A stretch of 64,000 nt of DNA from Utricularia gibba (lineage: Eukaryota > Streptophyta > Magnoliopsida > Lamiales > Lentibulariaceae), in the NCBI GenBank assembly GCA_002189035.1, contig CM007989.1:5487001-5551000 (forward strand), written 5' to 3'. The notes below the pieces were generated by a model that had not been told where the DNA came from, ran no database searches, and saw nothing but the letters and a program-made list of their open reading frames with translations. The translations under genes were made by a program, and so were the position numbers. Positions 58,008 through 64,000 of the stretch are shown one piece after another (position 1 is the stretch's first letter; the number at the start of each line of letters is the position of its first letter).

Positions 58008-60557
58008 TCGCATTCTTGCCTCCCTTTAACTTATTGATCAATTATTCTCCGCCAGACATTTCAAGTGCGTGTCATTGACATCCTTTTGTAGAGTGAAAGA
58101 GAGTTAACGCTGAAGCCCAGCTCCAATAAAGTGCAGTTGAAAATTAGCTGCTTTTTTTTTTGCAGCTGTTTTTTCAGATCAGAACAAGGCTTTTGTTGGA
58201 GAGAGGTGTGTTTGGCGAAAACGCTCTGGCTTGTGTATTTTAAAGTCTATCATTAATCTTGAGCAATGTTCCATTCTTAAATATGTCGCTAATTTGTTTA
58301 TTTTTTTGTGCTTTGTCAAAGTTTGGATAACTCATGGATCTTTTTGTTCGGTTATTAAAGCGTGTTGTGGGAATGCTTGTATACCTCATTATATTCTTTT
58401 TACAATGTTGGGGTTGATCCTCGCCCAACAAGGAGATTCCTATGGAAAACTTGTTGGAAAAGAGACAATGAACCTACAAGGCGATAAGTCTCTAGGGCTC
58501 TGCAATGAGTAAGCCCGACAAAAAAAGCTAGGAATCCTAGCGAGTGTCCCCATGACCAGAGTCCAGCGAAACCCAACTAACATTCCTGCATGTATTATGA
58601 AGACGATCATTTACTTTTCTTTAAAATATAGAAACATATTATCGTTTACGAAGAATTTGATCAGGAACCAAAAAGAGAGAAGCTCATCAACGATCACATC
58701 TTTTGGTCAGGGATATAACACAAAAGCAAAGAGAGTATCCGTTTTTGGAGAAGGAGAGTAACCTCAATTTAGAGGTAAGCATTCTCTTTCGAGTTCTTCG
58801 AACTCCTCCCTTGTGAAAACTCTCTTCTTCACTTTATGTTTAATGAAATATTTTCTTGGTGTGTGAGCAACTTTAGTTTTTTTATTTTTTATGGGTTAAC
58901 ATGCTTGTTCGACTCTTCAGATAAAAGGATCCATCACAAAGGGAATCCTTTGTACAAACCACAAACCGTTGTGCAAAGAAAGACAAGTACATACATAGGG
59001 AGCGGAATGCTGAAAGAACTATTGCAGACCCTTGGAAGAAAACTTCAGACATGCAAGGAAACTTAGTCCATTTGCAGCACTAGCAATCAAGTGCAAAGAT
59101 TCCAACTTCAATCATTATTGATTATCATGGTCTAACAAAGCCCATTCCATAGAGAATTAGGTGAGATTTTTGAAGGGCATACTACTATTTTTTTCAAGTA
59201 TTGCAACATGGTAATAGTGTGAGGAGTTTCAAATGATGCGATCAAGTTGCATCTATCTCCATTTTCACTATGGAAAGCCACCAAGAGATGAGTAGATTTT
59301 CTATTATCCAATTCTATTTTCACTTGAAATAAGTTGGAAGATGCATTTTTAGACAAATATTTCGATTCTACGAAATCCTTTAACACCACGTTTGAGATTA
59401 CTTCTTTTGTGCAGGATTAGGTATGAGCATGCCTCCGATTTCCATGGTCTTCCCAATTCGAATCCTTCATTATTTCTTTCCCTCAATGTAAAGTTGCACT
59501 CAATCCATTGGTTTCTTTCATGATCGACCCTCCAATTTTCTTGTTCCAACCTTGGAGTAGAGTTCTCGCTTAGTCTAGGAAGTTGAGGATTGTGCCCTCT
59601 AATGTTGATGTTCGAAAGCTCTATTCTCTTGCTACCCTTACGCAGGCATAGACTATAGGGGTGTTTCATTAACTCATGGTCGCCTACACATTCCTAAACC
59701 ATCCTTCAACACTCGATTGGTTCTCCCTAAATCTGATAGTGCACATGTATTACCTCCTTCTAGGAGTTCCGCGCCTTCATTTTATATGTGCCATGGGGCT
59801 GATTGTTCTCAAATGTCTTTTTGGTCAAACTTAATGCTACACCTTTAGTATGAAGCTTCTTTTTGATGATGGATACAAGATCTGCCTATCATTGTTTTCC
59901 TCTCATAAGTAGCATTGGTTCGAGAATCCATACTTGCTGATTTATTGGCATATGTTCTTGTAGACTATTTGGTTCGGATGTCATTAGATAATCATTTTCC
60001 TGTTCATAATGTCTTCTAGACATATTTTGTTTTTGTTGTTGCTCGTGTGTTCGTCATCATTCTAACCTAGTTATTTGAAAATTCCTATCACTTTACATAT
60101 GTAATGGCTACATTTCAGTTGATGTTTTGAGCCTATAGATGCAATACACATGAAGGGTATTCATTTTTGTAAACACACTAAAACTCAAAAATAAAAATAA
60201 GAATAAGGATAAAAATAAAAGAAGAACTCAGAAAAGAAAATTCAAAAGAAAACACTTCTCTAGCAATAATGCTAAAAATTTGATGATAATTTTCAAATGT
60301 ACATAAACAATCAAGGCTCTAGGTAAAACTTAACCTGATTAGCTTACATAAGTTTTGAAAATATTATTCGAAAATAGTACTATTTGATAATTATTATAAA
60401 ACTTGTTTAGTGAGATTATTTTATTTACATTTAATTCTAACCCCTACAAGTCATATACTCCCAAAAATATTAGGTAAAATGTGCCTTGATAATAGTGTTT
60501 GATTGAGCACGTCTCATTAAATATTTGAGGGCAGTTTAAGATTTTCCCACATAACTT
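58008..60557. other. ABCI11 downstream region, unassigned
   Basis: 58008-58170 is probably 3' UTR. 58230-59070 has several open frames with fairly even composition (58231-58512, 58552-58761, 58836-59066) that I could not assign. 59132-59669 has two minus-strand ORFs, also unassigned. 60140-60557 is AT-rich; 60330-60400 resembles the reverse complement of 20820-20905. Confidence 0.35.
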
Positions 60558-60560
60558 TTA

Positions 60561-61138
60561 GGCAGAGTTTGGTTTCTAGGTTTGAATTTAACTCAGGTAT
60601 GAATTATTTGGGTATATTTAAACCCATATCCATGGGTTTAAAATAGAAAAACATGTTTGATTACTAGGTTAATGTTATTTAGGTTTATTATTACCTATGT
60701 TTGGTATGTTGATTTATAACAAGTGTGTTTAGTGTATTATGTATAAAAATTACTTTATTACCCTTGTGTTTTTAGATATACGAATGTATTCTCTTCTACA
60801 AAAGAAACACTACGAAAGTTGCACTGTAGTGTCTAAACATATGCATTGATAAATTACTTTAAAAAGTAGAGACATCGATGAAAATTATTTTGAGAGAAGT
60901 ACATGATTGGAATTAAAAAACAAAAAACAGGGGTAAAATTGAAAAATGCCGAATAGATGGGTATATTTAAACCCACCTCCCCATTGATATGGGTTTTAAC
61001 ACATATAAAGTGGATTGTTGATGGGTTTACGTAAACTTATTGGGTATATTTATATCCAACGGAAATCTACATATCAAATATTTTTAAAATATTAAACCAA
61101 CTTACAAACCTACTCAAACCCATGAATCAAATGTGGCC
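60561..61138. mobile_element. Harbinger-type (Tourist-like) MITE, 578 bp
   Basis: The left end is GGCAGAGTTTGGTTTCTAGG; the right end read inward is GGCCACATTTGATTCATGG, an imperfect match. TTA lies directly outside both ends (60558-60560 and 61139-61141). The interior contains repeated GGGTTTA/TAAACCC motifs like the subterminal part of the element at 1-2232, so it could be a deletion derivative of the same family. No ORF is present. Confidence 0.8.
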
Positions 61139-61141
61139 TTA

Positions 61142-62011
61142 AGGTTCATTGCTAATCAAGAGTAGTTTGACAAAGGACATAGTACATAAATACATATAAA
61201 GACTTACAGAAATTCAGTTTCACCATATATCATTTAGATAGAAAATACTCAAGCAGACATAATCAACTCTAGCACACGAAAAACATTAAAAATGAAAAGT
61301 AAACATAATTCAAAAGTCAAGACTTGACTTAGGAGCTCTAAAAACAACTCCATGACTTTGAAATTCTCCAAACTTTGGTGTTAAGATTCTTTTACAACGG
61401 AGAAGATTTAAATCCTGTATTTGGCTTTGGTGAAAGTCTAGATCACATCTTTTATTCAAATGTTCGTGTAGTTCTAGAATCTTGAATCCAATCCTTGTTC
61501 TCAACGCCATTTGGACCTCCTCTTGGACTCCAATTTGTCCAACTTCAGACCTATCCAATATCAAATCATGATATTTATTTAATTTAAGTGAAAATTATCT
61601 TAAAAAATCATAATATATACTTTTCTTCAAAAAAGATTAAATTGGTTCAAAATGCATATACGAAGAACTACATAAAAGGAGTGTAAGATGATCCAAAATA
61701 TCTACAAAAAAAGCATTAATTAAAGTGATCAGAATCACTTACAAGAAATGAAAATAAAGTTTTGGATCCAATAGTGAAATTCTACGTTGTCTAGGTGGTG
61801 TGAAATGGAAGTATCAAAGCATAGAAGAATTTAGAAGTGGTAAAAAAAAAACATAACTAATCTATGAATAAAATACTTTATGCAACAAATGATTTGTGAC
61901 TTCTCCTTCAATTTCTACATCTTAGTAATTTAGTTGTGATTTAAATGAATTTCAAATGAATTAAAGTTTTATTCTTGACTTGTAATGTCAAAAAGATTGT
62001 ATCCACTTGTG
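61142..62011. other. Spacer with a short minus-strand ORF
   Basis: Mostly AT-rich. The minus-strand ORF at 61310-61564 has coding-like text (QIGVQEEVQMALRTRIGFKILE) that I could not assign; it looks more like a piece of old LTR than a gene. Confidence 0.3.
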
Positions 62012-62016
62012 GGATT

Positions 62017-63118
62017 TGATGGTAATTCTGCAAGTGCACAGAAACCGTCGAAATAATAAAATAAGATCGTATCCATAGGAAATTGTTATTTGAATTTTCT
62101 TTTCAAACAAAGACTAAAAAAAGGACGAAAATAAAAGAAAGATTTTGTTTTAAAAACAATAAGAAAATTGGCTTTGGATCCAGGACTCACCTTACTTGAA
62201 ACTTGCCTTTGCGTGTGTGCAAATCTTGAAGACTGACCTGCTTGCACAAGCTCTGGGGGTGTTATTCTAAAATAGTGCTACTCGGTGACCGTTATAGCAC
62301 CGTCCTTTGTTTTGTGGGATTATGAATCAACCACGCCACCAAAGCCATTTCACCTCTTTTGATAACCCATGTTTTCCCCACATCCAAATCTAACCCCTAC
62401 ACCTCACACCTCGCAGACAGATTAGACAGAATGTACCTTACCAACGATGTCCGATTGAGCCCTTCTCCTTAGGTGCTTGAGGCCAACCTTTGATTCTCTC
62501 ACACTCTCTTCGGGTTATGTGATACTAAAGAGCACGTTGATAAAGAAAACGTTGCGAAAAACAGAATCAAACCTCAATTTAAATGTCAAAAAACATAGTA
62601 AAATAGTCACACGCGTAGGACTTGCGCAAGCAAGGCTTCATCGCAGGCCCTCAGCCGCAAGCGTTCGACTCTAACATGAAAATATACATGAAAATAGGAA
62701 AGATACAAAGAAAAAGTGGTCAAAGACGTTTCTTCAATCCAAGTTTTCGTATTGAGCTTATTTGATGGGTTTGGATAAGATCTTCTATCTAAATCTTTTA
62801 TTCAAATCTTCGAAGATTATCTTCATATCTCTATCTTATCCATGAATCTTGGACTAAATCTTCATCGGTTGACCGAGTCTTGGGTTGAGATTCATGGTCC
62901 ATCAAGTCCATAATTTGGTGGGCCTTGATTTCTCTTCAAATTGATCCAAAAGTACCCTAAAAATCCACAAAGTACACTTTCTCTCCAAAAAGATCAAAGT
63001 AGTGTGAAAGATGCAAAATCAATTGAGAATAATGAGAAAGTGGAGTTTAAGATAAGTAAAAACAACAATCAAGAGTAGTGGAAAAACATGTTTTGGAACG
63101 ACACAAAATCACTTATCA
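62017..63118 (-). mobile_element. Solo LTR C with perfect target duplication
   Basis: The 1102-bp unit starts TGATGGTAATTCTGCAAGTGCAC and ends CACTTATCA on the plus strand. GGATT lies on both sides (62012-62016 and 63119-63123). The tgcaagtgcac and tcgtatccatagg text near the start is common at the 3' end of Athila-type LTRs, here read on the minus strand. Its right third is shared with the mosaic relic at 27520-29157. No primer site or coding DNA adjoins it. Confidence 0.82.
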
Positions 63119-63123
63119 GGATT

Positions 63124-64000
63124 CGAAATAAATGATGACAAATATCTATTTTGGAGTTGGTCAATAGGAGTCATGTTAGAATGTGTTCTGCATGCCTTTT
63201 TTGAGTTACTTTTACTTTTACAAGCATGAGAATGCAATTGTATCAAAATACATTGTTCTTCTACTTTTTCCTTCTTTTAAAATTTCTCTTTATCTTTCTC
63301 CATTTATTCTCTTTACGTTGGAATGAGATCCAAACCAACTTTTACATTCTCATTTTAACTTCTTATTAAATATAAGAGATAAAATTACCTTTATATCCAT
63401 AATTTTTATTCATTAAAAAAATAAAAACCTTAACGAGATAAATTCATATCTCGATTCCCAAATCATATCCTTAGTGCTCCTTCAATTTTGGGTCTTCTGA
63501 GATTGATGCTATTTTTTGTTATTTTCTTACTTTACTTTACTCAAAAGGAAGATCGTGTTTAGAGTAAGTTGTTTCGAATTTTCAAACTTTACTTTATTGA
63601 AAATTTCATATTTAATGAAATTTAAGATAAGAAGTATTGAAACTTTGAATTTATAAATATAATTTAGAACTGCATCATATGGAAAAAAAATTTAATTATA
63701 AACAACAATCATGTGTCATATTATAATTATTTGGATGCAACTATAAACCCTAAACCAAAAAATCGCTTTGGTAAAACATATTTTATTATTAGGTCAAAAA
63801 TGTCATTTACATTGTAATTAAATTTGCATCCTCTTTCCCAAACATAACATGTTATATATGTATTTTACTTCTTAAAATAAGAAAGATAATGTATTTTTAT
63901 AACTTCTCATTCTAAAATGATGAAAATGAAAAATGAGAAGGAGATTAGAACACCCTATTAGTGTTACTCTGTTCGCTCTGGACAAGATGTAGCGTAGCTT
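63124..64000. other. AT-rich end of window
   Basis: No gene, RNA or recognisable element is seen. Composition resembles the other AT-rich spacers. Confidence 0.4.

Noticed and set aside
60558-61141. Telomere-like GGGTTTA motifs as an interstitial telomere
   Set aside because: The motifs are scattered in both orientations and tied to the transposon palindromes, not in tandem.
1-64000. CRISPR arrays, bacterial operons, rRNA or tRNA genes
   Set aside because: No repeat-spacer pattern was seen. The only tRNA-like texts are retrotransposon primer sites; no box A/box B pair with a cloverleaf was found by eye.

Overview
The window is nuclear DNA of a flowering plant. Its genes are split by GT-AG introns and belong to plant families: a vacuolar CAX exchanger, a STRUBBELIG-type receptor kinase, plant-type TOM20 with a C-terminal anchor, plastid ribosomal protein L27 with a transit peptide, DUF3339 micro-proteins and a plastid ABCI11-like ATPase. 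The spaces between genes are AT-rich and filled with old retrotransposons. I cannot place the lineage more finely than angiosperm.

Layout. 1-2232: most of a PIF/Harbinger-type DNA transposon with an internally deleted transposase and a 173-bp tandem repeat. 4220-6536: CAX gene. 6994-7315: Harbinger-type MITE. 9827-13488: SRF receptor-like pseudokinase (16 coding exons). 15078-16574: TOM20. 17072-17614 and 21544-22050: two solo LTRs of one family in opposite orientation, with a decayed Athila-like gag relic between them. 22290-23132: plastid L27. 26860-29157: mosaic LTR relic with Ty1-copia gag remains nested in it. 29994-30952: NTF2. 31380-31586 and 31962-32171: two divergent DUF3339 genes. 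33152-39577: LTR element with a perfect 5-bp target duplication, little sense coding and antisense ORFs. 39930-50679: large minus-strand Athila-like Ty3/Gypsy element with gag, protease, RT, RNase H, integrase and an env-position ORF, all but RNase H-integrase broken. 52523-52825: small DUF761-like gene. 55635-58007: ABCI11-like gene. 60561-61138: second Harbinger-type MITE. 62017-63118: another solo LTR with perfect target duplication.

The host genes are unrelated housekeeping or signalling genes and do not form a pathway: two serve organelle biogenesis (TOM20 for mitochondrial import, L27 for plastid translation), ABCI11 and CAX are transport-related, NTF2 serves nuclear import and SRF acts at the plasma membrane. 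Exon models were made by hand from splice sites, reading phase and family similarity; every model closes in frame. Element limits rest on terminal TG..CA and target duplications read directly from the sequence. No exotic new system was found. The best unexplained signals are the 173-bp repeat in the Harbinger element, the mosaic LTRs, the antisense ORFs of the 33-39 kb element and the divergent DUF3339 pair.
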